64,000 bases of DNA from JADJOY01 sp016713535 [NCBI: Deltaproteobacteria bacterium] (GTDB taxonomy: Bacteria > JADJOY01), in assembly GCA_016713535.1 (NCBI GenBank), contig JADJOY010000018.1:172291-236290 (forward strand), written 5' to 3'. A program made the position numbers and the translations under genes. Each line of letters starts with the position of its first letter. Position 1 is the first letter of the stretch. The notes under the pieces were generated by a model. The model saw only the letters and a program-made list of their open reading frames with translations. It was not told the origin of the DNA and ran no database searches. Positions 30,821 through 40,026 of this stretch are shown here, in pieces.

Positions 30821-32428
30821 TCAGCTCGCCGGCTGGAGCTCGCCGCGCTCCCAGCGCTCGCGCAGCACGAACTTCTGGATCTTGCCCGAGCCGGTGAGCG
30901 GAAAGGCGTCCACGAACACCCAGTAGCGCGGCGTCTTGGGCGCGGCGAGGCGCGCGCGCACGTGCGCGCGCAGCGACTCGACGCTCGGTGCGTTCCCGCC
31001 CGCGACGCGCACGAAGGCGGCGAGCTCTTCGCCCATCCTGGAGTCGGGCACACCGATCACGGCCGCCTCGCCGACGTCGGGATGCTCGAGCAGCACGGCC
31101 TCGATCTCGGCCGGGAACAGGTTCTCGCCGCCCCGGATCACCATGTCCTTGAGGCGTCCGGTGATCCTGCAGTAGCCGCGCTCGTCCATCGTGCCGAGGT
31201 CGCCGGTGTGCAGCCAGCCGTCGGCGTCGATCGCGGTGCGGGTCGCGTCGGGCTTGTCGAAGTACTCGTGCATGACCAGGTAGCCGCGCGTGCAGAGCTC
31301 GCCGATCTCGCCGGGCGCCACGATCTGGTGGGTCATGGGATCGACGATCTTCACCTCGGTCGCGGGGAGCGCCACGCCGACGGTCTCGGCCTTGTCCTCG
31401 GGGGAGTCGTCGAGGCGCGTCTGGGTGATGACCGGCGACGCCTCGGTCTGGCCGTAGACGATGCTGAAGCGCACCCCGAGGCGCGCCTCGATCGCGCGTA
31501 CCAGCTCCGGCGCCACGCTCGCGCCTCCCGAGCACACCGCCACCAGCGAGCTCAGGTCGCGGGTCGCGACGCTCGGATGCTCCATCATCGCGATCAGCAT
31601 CGTCGGAACGCCGAGGAAGTGGGTGGCGCGCTCGCGCTCGACGAGGTCGAGGGCGCGCACCGGATCGAAGGCCGGGAGGAACGCGTGAGTCGCGCCGACC
31701 TGGATCGGGCCCAGCGCCGATAGCACGCAGCCGGCCGTGTGGAAGAACGGCATGGCGTGGGCGAAGACGTCGCCGTCACCCGCGCCGAGCCGCTCCATGC
31801 ACAGGCGCGCGTTGTTGGTGAGGCCCCGATGGTGAAGAAGCGCACCCTTGGGAAAGCCAGTGGTCCCGGACGTGTACTGGATCTGCGCCGCGCTGTCGGG
31901 AGTCACCGACGGGAAGCTCGCCGCCGCGGGAGCGCCGGCGAGGAAATCCTCGAAGCCCTCGAGCGCGATCACCTCACGCAGCTCGGGCAGCCCGTCCCGG
32001 ACCTCGCCGACCAGCCTCGCCATCGGGTTGCCGCGGAAACCGTCGACGTGGAAGAGGCCTACCGACCGCGACTGGCGCAGCACGTAGTCGAGCTCGCGCG
32101 CCTGATAGGCGGGATTGACGGTGACGACCACCAGCCCCGCGAGGCCGGCACCGAGCTCGAGGATCAGCCATTCGGGGAGATTGGGCGCCCAGAGCGCGAT
32201 CCGTTCGCCCGGCGCGAAGCGCGCGAGCAGGGCGCGCGCGGCGCGCTCCGCATCGGCGAGCAGCGCCCCGTAGGTCCAGGTCCGGCGCTCGCCGTCGGTG
32301 AGTCCCCAGGCGATCACCGCGATGCGATCGGGAGCCGCGTCGGCCGCGGCGCGCAGCACCGAACCGACCGTGGTCTCCTGGACCCCGTCCGAGGGGTCGG
32401 CCGGCCAGAACGATCGATCGAGTGGCAT
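30821..32428 (-). CDS. AMP-dependent acyl-CoA synthetase/ligase
   Basis: 535 aa adenylate-forming enzyme that activates a carboxylate, probably a fatty acid, to the CoA thioester. Motifs: P-loop-like YTSGTTGFPKGA, YGQTEASPV, GWLHTGDLGTMDERGYC, GRLKDMVIRGGENLFPAEIE and the catalytic Lys in PLTGSGKIQKF. It is closest in layout to FadD-like medium/long-chain ligases. ATG 32428 has GGGAGAG just upstream. Downstream of the gene lies a repeat pair and then the molybdenum enzyme. Confidence 0.95.
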   Translation of the reverse strand: MPLDRSFWPADPSDGVQETTVGSVLRAAADAAPDRIAVIAWGLTDGERRTWTYGALLADAERAARALLARFAPGERIALWAPNLPEWLILELGAGLAGLVVVTVNPAYQARELDYVLRQSRSVGLFHVDGFRGNPMARLVGEVRDGLPELREVIALEGFEDFLAGAPAAASFPSVTPDSAAQIQYTSGTTGFPKGALLHHRGLTNNARLCMERLGAGDGDVFAHAMPFFHTAGCVLSALGPIQVGATHAFLPAFDPVRALDLVERERATHFLGVPTMLIAMMEHPSVATRDLSSLVAVCSGGASVAPELVRAIEARLGVRFSIVYGQTEASPVITQTRLDDSPEDKAETVGVALPATEVKIVDPMTHQIVAPGEIGELCTRGYLVMHEYFDKPDATRTAIDADGWLHTGDLGTMDERGYCRITGRLKDMVIRGGENLFPAEIEAVLLEHPDVGEAAVIGVPDSRMGEELAAFVRVAGGNAPSVESLRAHVRARLAAPKTPRYWVFVDAFPLTGSGKIQKFVLRERWERGELQPAS

Positions 32429-32464
32429 CGCTCTCCCTCTCCGAGCGCGCGCCCCCGGAACGGA

Positions 32465-33937
32465 TCAGGGGCGAGGCTTGCGGGCGTTGCGCTTGGCGTT
32501 CGGTTTGCGTCGTGGCTGCGTGGCGGGGCGCGGCTTCGCAGCCCCCTTGGGCGGCTTGCGGGCGCCGCGGGCCGGTGGGGTGGCGGACGGGGCCGTCTCC
32601 TCCGGTTCGGCCTGCCGGCCGAGCCCGGTGAGCGACCGGAAGCGCCGGTTCACGTCCCCGAGCAGTCGTCCGGGCAGGCGGCGCAGGCTGACGCTGGACG
32701 CGAGCTTCCTGAGCTCGTCGAGGTCGGGCAGTACGCGCGGCGTGGGCAACGCGCCGCGCACCGTGACCGGGATCGTGAAGATCGGCGGACCCATTAGGCG
32801 CTCGACGCCGATCCAGTCGAGGAGGGTGCCGTCGATCCGCACCGAGCCCTTGAGGTCGAGCTCGCCGGTGGCGAGGCTCATGTTGCCGGTGACGTGTACC
32901 GTCATGCCGAACGCTTCGATGTGGCCCGTGGTGAGGTGCACGCGCCCCGCCTTGAGCTCGCCCTCGAAGAGCAGGCGCTCGAAGCGCGTGCCGAGCGCGT
33001 CGAGCTCGACCAGCCGCTTGAACGGCGAGAGCACGCCGCTCACCATCCCCGGGATCAGCGGCGCCATCACCTCGCCGAGGAGCTGGACGGTGTGCAACCG
33101 GCCCTTCTCCAGGCCGAGCCGGAAGCTACCGCGCCCTCCGGTCTTCCAGCCGCGGCTCGAGGGGAAGGTGACGTCCACCTCCGCGTCGAGGGCGCCCGAC
33201 ACGATCGCGGGCAGCCCGGAGAGCTCGAGGAAAGGCGCTGGGTCGGGGGCCTTCAGGGTCCCGTTGATGCGCGTGCCGGGTCGACCGGGCCCTGGCCCTT
33301 CGACCGCTCCGTGGAAGGCGCCTCCGGCGGTGCGGAAGGAGATCGGGTCGATCGATACCGCGCCTCGCTCGATGCGCAGCTCGCCACCGATCGTGTCCAC
33401 GGTCTTGCGACGGAAGTGGACGCGCCTCAGGTCGAGATGGACCGCCACGTCCGGCCAGTGCGACTTCTTGCGCGCCCCACCACGCCCGCCGTCCGAGCGG
33501 CGCGTGAGGATGGCGCGTACCGGTTGCAGCCGGTCGAGGAAGTCGTCGAGATCGAGTGGGTCCGCGTGCACTTGCAACGCGACCTTCATGGCATGGTTGT
33601 GGGGCTCGACGGTGCCGTCGAAGGTGAGTCGCGAGCGCGGGAAGGACACCACCAGGCCGGCGAGCCGGACCCCCGAGCGCTCGACGCGGAAGAGCCCGCC
33701 GCGGATGTCGCCGCGCAGCCCCGCGCGTCCGCCGACGGCGGGCTTGTCGGTGGCGCCGATCTCGAGGGCGGTGCCGCCGCCCATGATCGTGAGGCCGGGC
33801 GGGTCGAGCGTGAAGCGCAGCACCGGCCGGTCGTCGCCGCGCCCGCGCGCCGCGAGCACGCGCGCCCCGCGCTTGGCGTTGCCAGCGGCGCGGCTGCCGG
33901 TCTTGGGGCGAGTGCGGGCGGCGCGGTCGCTCGGCAT
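32465..33937 (-). CDS. AsmA/TamB-like envelope protein lacking an obvious membrane anchor
   Basis: 490 aa, resembling the AsmA-like C-terminal domain: repeated beta-strand blocks (GGELRIERGAVSIDPISFRT, LDAEVDVTFPSSRGW, GVLSPFKRLVELDALG, TGNMSLATGELDLKGSVRI). Such proteins bridge the envelope and are implicated in lipid transport. Unusually, the N-terminus is a basic Arg-rich stretch with no transmembrane or signal segment, and the C-terminus is a Lys/Arg/Pro tail. The anchor may have been lost, be replaced, or lie in a missed frame. The ATG is at 33937, just before the stop of the next - strand gene. Confidence 0.75.
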   Translation of the reverse strand: MPSDRAARTRPKTGSRAAGNAKRGARVLAARGRGDDRPVLRFTLDPPGLTIMGGGTALEIGATDKPAVGGRAGLRGDIRGGLFRVERSGVRLAGLVVSFPRSRLTFDGTVEPHNHAMKVALQVHADPLDLDDFLDRLQPVRAILTRRSDGGRGGARKKSHWPDVAVHLDLRRVHFRRKTVDTIGGELRIERGAVSIDPISFRTAGGAFHGAVEGPGPGRPGTRINGTLKAPDPAPFLELSGLPAIVSGALDAEVDVTFPSSRGWKTGGRGSFRLGLEKGRLHTVQLLGEVMAPLIPGMVSGVLSPFKRLVELDALGTRFERLLFEGELKAGRVHLTTGHIEAFGMTVHVTGNMSLATGELDLKGSVRIDGTLLDWIGVERLMGPPIFTIPVTVRGALPTPRVLPDLDELRKLASSVSLRRLPGRLLGDVNRRFRSLTGLGRQAEPEETAPSATPPARGARKPPKGAAKPRPATQPRRKPNAKRNARKPRP

Positions 33938-33950
33938 CGTGGCGGTTCGC

Positions 33951-35669
33951 TCAGCCGCTGGTGTTGCGCAGGATCAGACCCGACATCGGTGGCAGCGTGA
34001 CCGTGCCGGACAGGGTCTGCCAGTCGAGTGAGCCAGTCGCAGGCCACGCGCCGCCGCCGCTCGGAACCATCTTCTCACGCCGCGTCGCCTCGACGGTGTA
34101 GCTCAAGCTGAGCGTGTCCTCGGGGTTGACCAGCACGCGACCGCCGGTGAAGTCGCGTTGCAGGAGGCCGCTCGAGGTCGTCACGTAGGCGCCCGTGGGT
34201 GAGCCCAGGTTCAGGCTGTCCTCGGGCCATTGTTGCACGTCGCTGTCGACTTCGGGGCTGGAGAAGAAGTGCAGCGCGTTCTCGTTGGCGACCAGCAGGT
34301 AGCAAGCGAGCGAGAGGGTCCTGCGCGTGATGTCGCCGGGCGAGCCATAGTCCAGGGCCACCGCGGATTTGCCGCTCTGCACGATGCCGGCGAAGTCGGT
34401 GAGCTGCTGGAGCAAGCGCGGCTTGTCGAAGAGGCCGGCGCGCACCTTGTAGCTGAAGCCCTCGAAGAAGATGCCGTCCGCGACCGGCAGCAGCTCGAGA
34501 CCACGGAAGCCGGGCGTCTCCCAGCCGGCGTAGGTGTTGAAGATCACCGTCTTGCCCGGGAAGTCGGTGCGCGTCGCGCCGAGCAGCGCGTAGACCGCGT
34601 TGTAATAGGCGCTCTCGTCGTAGCCGAGCGGCGGCTCCGTCACCAGGTCCTCGAAGTCCGAGGTGATGGTGGTGGTGTTGTCGAAGTAGATGCCGTCGTA
34701 ATACGCCATCTGCGGACCCAGGACGCTCTTCTGGATCGCCCACCACTTGGCGCGCTTCGTGGCGTCCTGAATGTTGATGTAGTACCAGCCGTTGGTGGTG
34801 TTGCGGACGTAGTTCCCGCTCGCACCCTTCAAGAGCAGGTTCTGCGCGACGGCCTGCGCCCACTGCGGGTCGCCCGACGGTGGGCGCGTCTCGGGACCGT
34901 GAACGCCGGCGATCTTGGTGTAGTAGAGCGCGGTCAGGTCGGGGTTCGCCTGGCGCAGCTCGTCGAGCTTGGTCGGTCCGACGCCGATCACGTGCAGGTC
35001 GTGCGAGGCGACGAAGTCGACCTGTGCCGTGTCGTCGCGCGAGTACGAGCCCTGGAAGACGGTGCGTAGCCCGCTGGTCGGGGACGGCGTATCGCCGGTT
35101 CCACCGAGCCCCATCGCGAGGAAGTCGAGCTTGCTCGAGTCGCGCGCGCTGGTGGTGGCGTAGCGGAGCTGGATGGTGCCGTTGGGCGCGACGAAGCGCG
35201 CCACGTCGGTGTCGACGCTGAGCTGGAGCAGCGTCCACACGCCGCTCTGGCTCACGGCGGAGTTGTCGCCGAGCACCGTCCAGGTCTGGCTCGTGGCGTC
35301 GAGCAGCTCGAAGGTCCAGCGTTGCGACGCGCCCGGCTGTCCGCGGTAGTTGGCGCCGACGTAGAGCGTGCCGATCGTGGCGCGATCGGTGCCGGACGGC
35401 ACCTGGAACGTGAAGGTCCCCTGGTATCCGGTGCTCGCCGGGTAGAACGCGATGTAGCGCCCCCAGTCGTTGGCCACGCCCGACTGATCGAGCGCCGAGA
35501 GCGCGGAGAGCGGCTGGCCGTTGTCGCTACCGAGGACGGATCTGAAGGACGTGGCGAAGAGCGTGTTCAGTTGGCACGACGTAACGACACCGAGCACGAG
35601 GAGCGCGACCAGCAAGGCGCCCGACCGTGGTGGTGCCACGCGCCGTGCCGCGGCGCGTGCGAAAGACAT
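33951..35669 (-). CDS. Putative glycoside hydrolase (GHL15-like) lipoprotein
   Basis: 572 aa. Lipoprotein signal ending LGVVTSC. Residues about 20-190 are a jelly-roll-like sugar-binding domain (FTFQVPSGTDRATIGTLYVG, WTFELLDATSQTW). The following barrel resembles hypothetical glycoside hydrolase family 15: ALYYTKIAG, GWYYINIQD, AYYDGIYFDNTTT, VIFNTYAGWETPG, DGIFFEGFSYKV, SAVALDYGSPGD. Asp in the YFDN block and Glu in FFEGF are candidate catalytic acids. ATG 35669 follows AGGGGGG; the 46-residue upstream extension to 35807 is not coding-like. Substrate unknown. Confidence 0.78.
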   Translation of the reverse strand: MSFARAAARRVAPPRSGALLVALLVLGVVTSCQLNTLFATSFRSVLGSDNGQPLSALSALDQSGVANDWGRYIAFYPASTGYQGTFTFQVPSGTDRATIGTLYVGANYRGQPGASQRWTFELLDATSQTWTVLGDNSAVSQSGVWTLLQLSVDTDVARFVAPNGTIQLRYATTSARDSSKLDFLAMGLGGTGDTPSPTSGLRTVFQGSYSRDDTAQVDFVASHDLHVIGVGPTKLDELRQANPDLTALYYTKIAGVHGPETRPPSGDPQWAQAVAQNLLLKGASGNYVRNTTNGWYYINIQDATKRAKWWAIQKSVLGPQMAYYDGIYFDNTTTITSDFEDLVTEPPLGYDESAYYNAVYALLGATRTDFPGKTVIFNTYAGWETPGFRGLELLPVADGIFFEGFSYKVRAGLFDKPRLLQQLTDFAGIVQSGKSAVALDYGSPGDITRRTLSLACYLLVANENALHFFSSPEVDSDVQQWPEDSLNLGSPTGAYVTTSSGLLQRDFTGGRVLVNPEDTLSLSYTVEATRREKMVPSGGGAWPATGSLDWQTLSGTVTLPPMSGLILRNTSG

Positions 35670-35769
35670 GGTTCCCCCCTGCGCCCCCGCGGCGCGCATC
35701 GCCCGCCGTGGGGGAATACCTCTCTGCAGCGCACGGATGTGCTGCTGGTCGCGCTGGCATCCATGCGTC

Positions 35770-36810
35770 TCAGAACTTGTAGCCGAGGCCGACGTAGTAG
35801 GTCTCATCGTCCTTCTGCCGCTCGGGCTCGGGCTCGTTGTCGTACTCGAGGATCATGCCGAGCTTGGCCTTCCAGCCGGTGACGATCTCGGTACCGATGT
35901 TGGCGTCGTTGCGAAGCTGCCAGTCGTTGGTGGTCTCGAAGTTCGGCACGTAGACGAGGTTGTCGATGAACTCGAGGCCGAGCGGCAGCGCCACCCGCGC
36001 GTCCGCGGCGACGCGGCCCGCGACATGGTCCTCGTCCGGCGTGACGCTGAACGAGTTGCGAACCCACGCGGCGCCCGCTTCCGCCGAGAGATCGGCCCAG
36101 TCCTCTTCGAGGAGGGTGGCGCCGAGACCCGCCGAGAGGATCGTGTTGAGATCGATGTCCTTGAAGCGGTCCTGCATGAACTCGGCGCTGCCGTACACGA
36201 ACATCGGGCCGCCGATGTCGTGGCGGTAGCGGCCGAGGGTGTACCAGTTCGCCTCGCTGACCGAGCTCTGGTTCTCACCGTAGCGGAAGATCCCCTTTAG
36301 CTTGATCTCGTTGATCTCGGTGGTCCGCACCAGCTCGCCACTCAACAGAGCGCCCACGGTGCTCGAGTTGCCCTCGGTGTCGCGCACCGCGACGTCGAGG
36401 AAGCCACCCCACGACGCGCCCTGCAGGCGGATCTTGCGGACCGTGGCGAGGTCGAGGTCGACGGGTGGGCCGCCCGCGGGGGCGATCTGGAGTGCCCCGT
36501 TGGGGCCCGCCGAGAGCGTGCCTCCGAGCTCGCGTCCGTCGGTGGTCCACAGCGTCACGGGGCGGTCGCAGGTGAGCGACGTGACCAGGGTCCAGTCGAT
36601 GTCGATCACGCCGGCGTACTTCGTGTCGAGCTGGAGCTTCTTCTTGGACATCGACTTGAGCGTGCCCGTGACCTTGTCACCGCTCTTGAGGAGGACCGTC
36701 TCGTCGGCACGAGCGACTCCCGCTGCCGCGACGATCACCAAGGCAGCCGCCAGACGAACGAGGTGGGATGTGCGGCCGCGATGTCGGTGGGGGGTCGGGT
36801 GAACGTTCAT
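35770..36810 (-). CDS. DUF481 outer-membrane protein with SHOOT/SH3-like N-terminal domain
   Basis: 346 aa, signal peptide ending GVARA. Residues about 35-115 form a small beta domain (TVLLKSGDKVTGTLKSMSKK, GVIDIDWTLVTSLT, LWTTDGRELGGTLS) often found before DUF481. The rest is the DUF481 beta barrel (DVAVRDTEGNSSTVGALLSG, MFVYGSAEFMQDRFKDIDLN, SAGLGATLLEED) ending in aromatic YYVGLGYKF, the usual outer-membrane insertion signature. ATG 36810 has GAGGG upstream. Function unknown; the family is thought to be porin-like. Confidence 0.9.
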   Translation of the reverse strand: MNVHPTPHRHRGRTSHLVRLAAALVIVAAAGVARADETVLLKSGDKVTGTLKSMSKKKLQLDTKYAGVIDIDWTLVTSLTCDRPVTLWTTDGRELGGTLSAGPNGALQIAPAGGPPVDLDLATVRKIRLQGASWGGFLDVAVRDTEGNSSTVGALLSGELVRTTEINEIKLKGIFRYGENQSSVSEANWYTLGRYRHDIGGPMFVYGSAEFMQDRFKDIDLNTILSAGLGATLLEEDWADLSAEAGAAWVRNSFSVTPDEDHVAGRVAADARVALPLGLEFIDNLVYVPNFETTNDWQLRNDANIGTEIVTGWKAKLGMILEYDNEPEPERQKDDETYYVGLGYKF

Positions 36811-36954
36811 GCCTGCCCTCACGGATTGGATGCCCAGGATGTAGTGGTCGGGGGCGAACGGTACCACAAGATTTTGTGGAATTTACGCAACGCTGCAAAA
36901 ACGTGCTGCCCCAGGGCACCCCCGTCCCTGGCGTGTAAACCTGACCCTCGACAC

Positions 36955-37119
36955 TCAGAAGAGCGTGTAGATGAACGGCGCCGACGCCTGACCCACCACG
37001 ACCACCAAGCCCAGGAGCAGCAGAGTGCCGATCAGCGGCACTGGCCACCACACGCGATTGATCAGCGAATATCGCGTGACCTCGCCGAAGAGGTTGACGA
37101 GGTGACGGAGGCGACGCAT
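36955..37119 (-). CDS. Small DUF5989-family membrane protein (54 aa)
   Basis: A 54-residue gene shorter than usual ORF cut-offs. It begins MRRLRHLVNLFGEV, continues RYSLINRVWWPVPLIG and ends with one hydrophobic helix (TLLLLGLVVVVGQ) and SAPFIYTLF. This is the DUF5989 pattern: a basic N-terminal helix with LINRVWWPVP and one transmembrane segment. The family is a regular neighbour of NodU/CmcH carbamoyltransferases and SxtJ proteins. The carbamoyltransferase gene lies upstream on the same strand (455-nt gap). No clear ribosome site is visible. Confidence 0.85.
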   Translation of the reverse strand: MRRLRHLVNLFGEVTRYSLINRVWWPVPLIGTLLLLGLVVVVGQASAPFIYTLF

Positions 37120-37574
37120 GACCGAGGGCGGTGAATCGAAGCGCAGAGCGACGACGGGCGAACCCTAGTGCGTTACGCCCGAGGTGTCCAGACAATCGGA
37201 GACGATCGAAACGGATGACGTAAGGGGGTGCCCGACGTCTGCGAAGGCAGCGAGAACAACAGCGGAACAGGAAGGTCGGAGGCGGCGGCGCGGACCTTCC
37301 CGCCGGGTGATCGGCTGGCACGCAGCGAGCCGGGGACGAAATCGAGGGAGGGCGAAGCGCCGCGGGGGGACGGAGCCCCCGCGCTACGAAGAGCCTCGTA
37401 GCGACGGGGCTTCCATACCCGTCGCCGGGCCTGCGCGGCCCCGGTGGGCAACTCAGATGGACAGATTCCCTGCCGTCCCCGGGACGGCAGGAGGCGAGAT
37501 GGCCGCGATCGCGCCGGGCGTCCGAACGCCGTCATGGCGCGCGGTCTTGCGCGGCCCCGCGGCTGCGTCGGCGC
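37120..37574. other. 455-nt intergenic region rich in palindromes
   Basis: No gene on either strand. It holds a family B repeat (37359-37430), a copy of a GGAGGCGGC…GCGGACCTTC element near 37278-37305 that resembles 14015-14042, and a perfect 11-bp inverted repeat CCTGCCGTCCC (37469-37479) / GGGACGGCAGG (37481-37491) 105 nt before the carbamoyltransferase stop codon's position on the - strand. Confidence 0.6.
37359..37430. repeat. Three-stem dispersed repeat, family B copy 1
   Basis: Contains CGCGGGGG pairing with CCCCCGCG, then GCTACGA pairing with TCGTAGC, then GACGGG pairing with CCCGTC, ending CGCCGGGCC. Related copies are at 40027-40100 and 61768-61842, all intergenic. Confidence 0.65.
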
Positions 37575-39404
37575 TCAATCCAGCACGAACTCGTTCTTCC
37601 AGTCGGTGCCGTCGTCGAACCTGGGCTGGGCGCTCTTGCTGAGGATGAAGTTCTCGAGGACCAGCGCGTCCATCTCGGTGCGCATGAAGCAGCGGTAGGC
37701 GTCCTGCGGGGTGCACACGATGGGCTCGCCGCGCACGTTGAACGAGGTGTTCATGATGACGCCGCAGCCGGTGATCTTCTCGAACGCCTCGATCAGGGCG
37801 TGGTAGCGCGGACTGCGGTCCTTCGACACGGACTGGACTCGCGCGGAGTAGTCGACGTGGGTGATCGCGGGGATGCTCGAGCGCTCCTCGTTCACCCACT
37901 CCATGATGTCCTTCTCGCGGTTCTGGTCGACGGCGCGGCACAGCTCCTTCTTCACCGGCGCCACCAGCAACATGTAGGGCGACTCCGCGTCGAGCTCGAA
38001 GTAGTCCGAGGTGCGCTCGGCCAGCACCGACGGCGCGAACGGCCGGAACGACTCGCGGTACTTGATCTTCAGGTTCATCACCGACTGCATCTTGGGCGAA
38101 CGCGGGTCGCCGACGATCGAGCGGTGGCCGAGCGCCCGCGGCCCGAACTCCATGCGGCCGTTCACGAGCCCCACCACCTTCTCCTCGGCGATCAGCTTGG
38201 CCACCGCCTTCGGCCACTCCTCGTCGGAGACCCGCTCCGCGGGGTAGCCGTTCGCCTCCAGGTACTTCGCGATCTCGTCGTTCGAGAAGTCGGGGCCGAG
38301 GTACGAGCCCTTCATGGAGTCGTGGACGCCGTCCACGGTCCGCGCCTTGCCGTAGAGCTGGTGCCACGCGAAGAGCGCCGCGCCGAGCGCGCCGCCCGCG
38401 TCACCTGCGGCGGGCTGGATCCAGACGTTCTCGAACGGCCCCTCGCGCAGCAGCCGGCCGTTGGCCACGCAGTTGAGTGCCACGCCGCCCGCCAGGCACA
38501 GGTTCGTCTCGCCGAGCTCGCGGTGGGCGTGGCGCGCCACGCGAAGCACCACCTCCTCGGTGACCTCTTGGATGGACTTGGCGATGTCCATCTCGCGGCG
38601 GGTGATGGGCGTTTCGGGCTTGCGCGCCGGGCCGTCGAAGAGCGCCGCGAAGCGCTCGTTGGTCATGGTCAGGCCGCCCATGTAGTCGAAGTAGCGCTGG
38701 TCCATACGGAACGAGCCGTCCTCGCGCAGGTCGAGGAGGTTGTCGAGGATCCTCTGCGTGTAGCGACCCTGGCCGTAGGGCGCCAGGCCCATGAGCTTGT
38801 ATTCGCCCGAGTTCACCTTGAAGCCGGTGAAGTAAGTGAACGCCGAGTAGAGGAGCCCGAGGGAGTGGGGGAAGCGGCTCTCGCTCACGATGCGGATCTT
38901 GTTCCCGGCGCCGTGCGCCACGGTGGTGGTGGCCCACTCGCCGACGCCGTCCATGGTGAGGATCGCGGCGCGCTCGAACGGCGAGGGGAAGAACGCACTC
39001 GCCGCGTGCGACTCGTGGTGCTCGGTGAAGAGCAGCGTGTCGGGCATGCGCACGCCGATCTGACCCAGCGAGCGCTCGATCTCGTACGGGATCCAGAGCT
39101 TCTGTCGCATCCACAGCGGGAACGCCTTGCGGAACGACGCGAAGCCATGGGGCGCGGTGCGGAAGTAGGTCTTGAGGATCCGGAAGAACTTGGTGAGCGG
39201 CTTGTCGTAGAACACCACCGCGTCGAGCGCGTCTCCGGCGACGCCGCCCTCGCTCAGGCAGTAGCGGGTCGCCAGCAGCGGGAACTCGTGGTCGTGCTTC
39301 TTGCGCGTGAAGCGCTCTTCCTGGGCCGCCGCGACGATCTCGCCATCGCGCACCAGGCAGGCCGCCGAGTCGTGGTAGTAGGCACTGATGCCGAGGAGGT
39401 TCAT
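37575..39404 (-). CDS. Carbamoyltransferase (NodU/CmcH/TobZ family)
   Basis: 609 aa cytoplasmic enzyme that makes carbamoyl-adenylate from carbamoyl phosphate and ATP and passes it to a hydroxyl group. The N-terminal Kae1-like domain has LGISAYYHDSAACLV, EHHESHAASAFFPSPFE (metal His residues), GEYKLMGLAPYGQG and CLAGGVALNCVANGRL. The C-terminal YrdC-like part has EFGPRALGHRSIVGDPR and FRPFAPSVL. ATG 39404 starts directly at the conserved N-terminus. With DUF5989 downstream and an SxtJ-SGNH protein 4 kb away, it fits a surface-polysaccharide or natural-product O-carbamoylation set. Confidence 0.94.
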   Translation of the reverse strand: MNLLGISAYYHDSAACLVRDGEIVAAAQEERFTRKKHDHEFPLLATRYCLSEGGVAGDALDAVVFYDKPLTKFFRILKTYFRTAPHGFASFRKAFPLWMRQKLWIPYEIERSLGQIGVRMPDTLLFTEHHESHAASAFFPSPFERAAILTMDGVGEWATTTVAHGAGNKIRIVSESRFPHSLGLLYSAFTYFTGFKVNSGEYKLMGLAPYGQGRYTQRILDNLLDLREDGSFRMDQRYFDYMGGLTMTNERFAALFDGPARKPETPITRREMDIAKSIQEVTEEVVLRVARHAHRELGETNLCLAGGVALNCVANGRLLREGPFENVWIQPAAGDAGGALGAALFAWHQLYGKARTVDGVHDSMKGSYLGPDFSNDEIAKYLEANGYPAERVSDEEWPKAVAKLIAEEKVVGLVNGRMEFGPRALGHRSIVGDPRSPKMQSVMNLKIKYRESFRPFAPSVLAERTSDYFELDAESPYMLLVAPVKKELCRAVDQNREKDIMEWVNEERSSIPAITHVDYSARVQSVSKDRSPRYHALIEAFEKITGCGVIMNTSFNVRGEPIVCTPQDAYRCFMRTEMDALVLENFILSKSAQPRFDDGTDWKNEFVLD

Positions 39405-39477
39405 GGCCGTAGTTAACCCAGGCGCCAGCGCCGGCGCCAACCCCGCGTCGCGGGAGGCCGAGCGAGGTCCGCCGACC

Positions 39478-40011
39478 ATGGCTCGAGGTAGCAAGCAGGC
39501 GACCGGCCGCCGCCGCGGGCGGCGCGGCGGTCCCGGCGCAGAGGGCCGCGAGCTGTTGCAGCTCGCCGGCTGGTTCATCGCCGTCGCAGCGGTGATGGTG
39601 CTGGTGCCCACGTGCCGGGTGCTCTACTGGTGGCTCGAGCGGGATCGCTACGTGATCGCCCAGGTCGAGGTGGTCTCGGAGGGGGCCGCGCGGATGGCGA
39701 AGACGATCCGCGTGCGCGAGGCCGCGACCGGCACCGAGCTCTGGATCGACCCGCTCGACTTCGGTGAGCTGACGAGCGAGGGCACCCTGTCGGGCTCGAT
39801 CGCGGCTTCGGGAATGCGCTTCACCTCGTGGTTCAACCCGGCGGCGCGCGCGAGCGCCGGGATCGTGCTCTTCGACCAGCGGCTGGTGTCGCGCGCGCGC
39901 CATCCCGAGCTCGCTACCGCCGACACGGTCGCGGGACACGTGAGCGTGCTGGCCGTGCTGGTCGCGGTCGCGGCGATGCTGATCGGCGCGCCGCGCCGGC
40001 CTCGTGGGTAG
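39478..40011 (+). CDS. Hypothetical membrane protein (two transmembrane helices)
   Basis: 177 aa from ATG 39478. A basic Arg/Gly leader, a helix (LLQLAGWFIAVAAVMVLV), a roughly 90-residue beta-type extracytoplasmic domain (YVIAQVEVVSEGAARMAK, TELWIDPLDFG) and a C-terminal helix (VSVLAVLVAVAAMLIG). This resembles DUF3592-like proteins in design, but I cannot confirm the family. Divergent from the carbamoyltransferase with overlapping promoter space; an ATG at 39388 would overlap that gene and adds nothing conserved. Confidence 0.7.
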   Translation: MARGSKQATGRRRGRRGGPGAEGRELLQLAGWFIAVAAVMVLVPTCRVLYWWLERDRYVIAQVEVVSEGAARMAKTIRVREAATGTELWIDPLDFGELTSEGTLSGSIAASGMRFTSWFNPAARASAGIVLFDQRLVSRARHPELATADTVAGHVSVLAVLVAVAAMLIGAPRRPRG

Positions 40012-40026
40012 CGGACGTTCCCGCGG

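Noticed and set aside
30675-31535. Upstream extension of the molybdopterin oxidoreductase frame to 31535
   Set aside because: It is the acyl-CoA ligase gene read in another frame: Arg/Ala/Gly-rich, no domain content.
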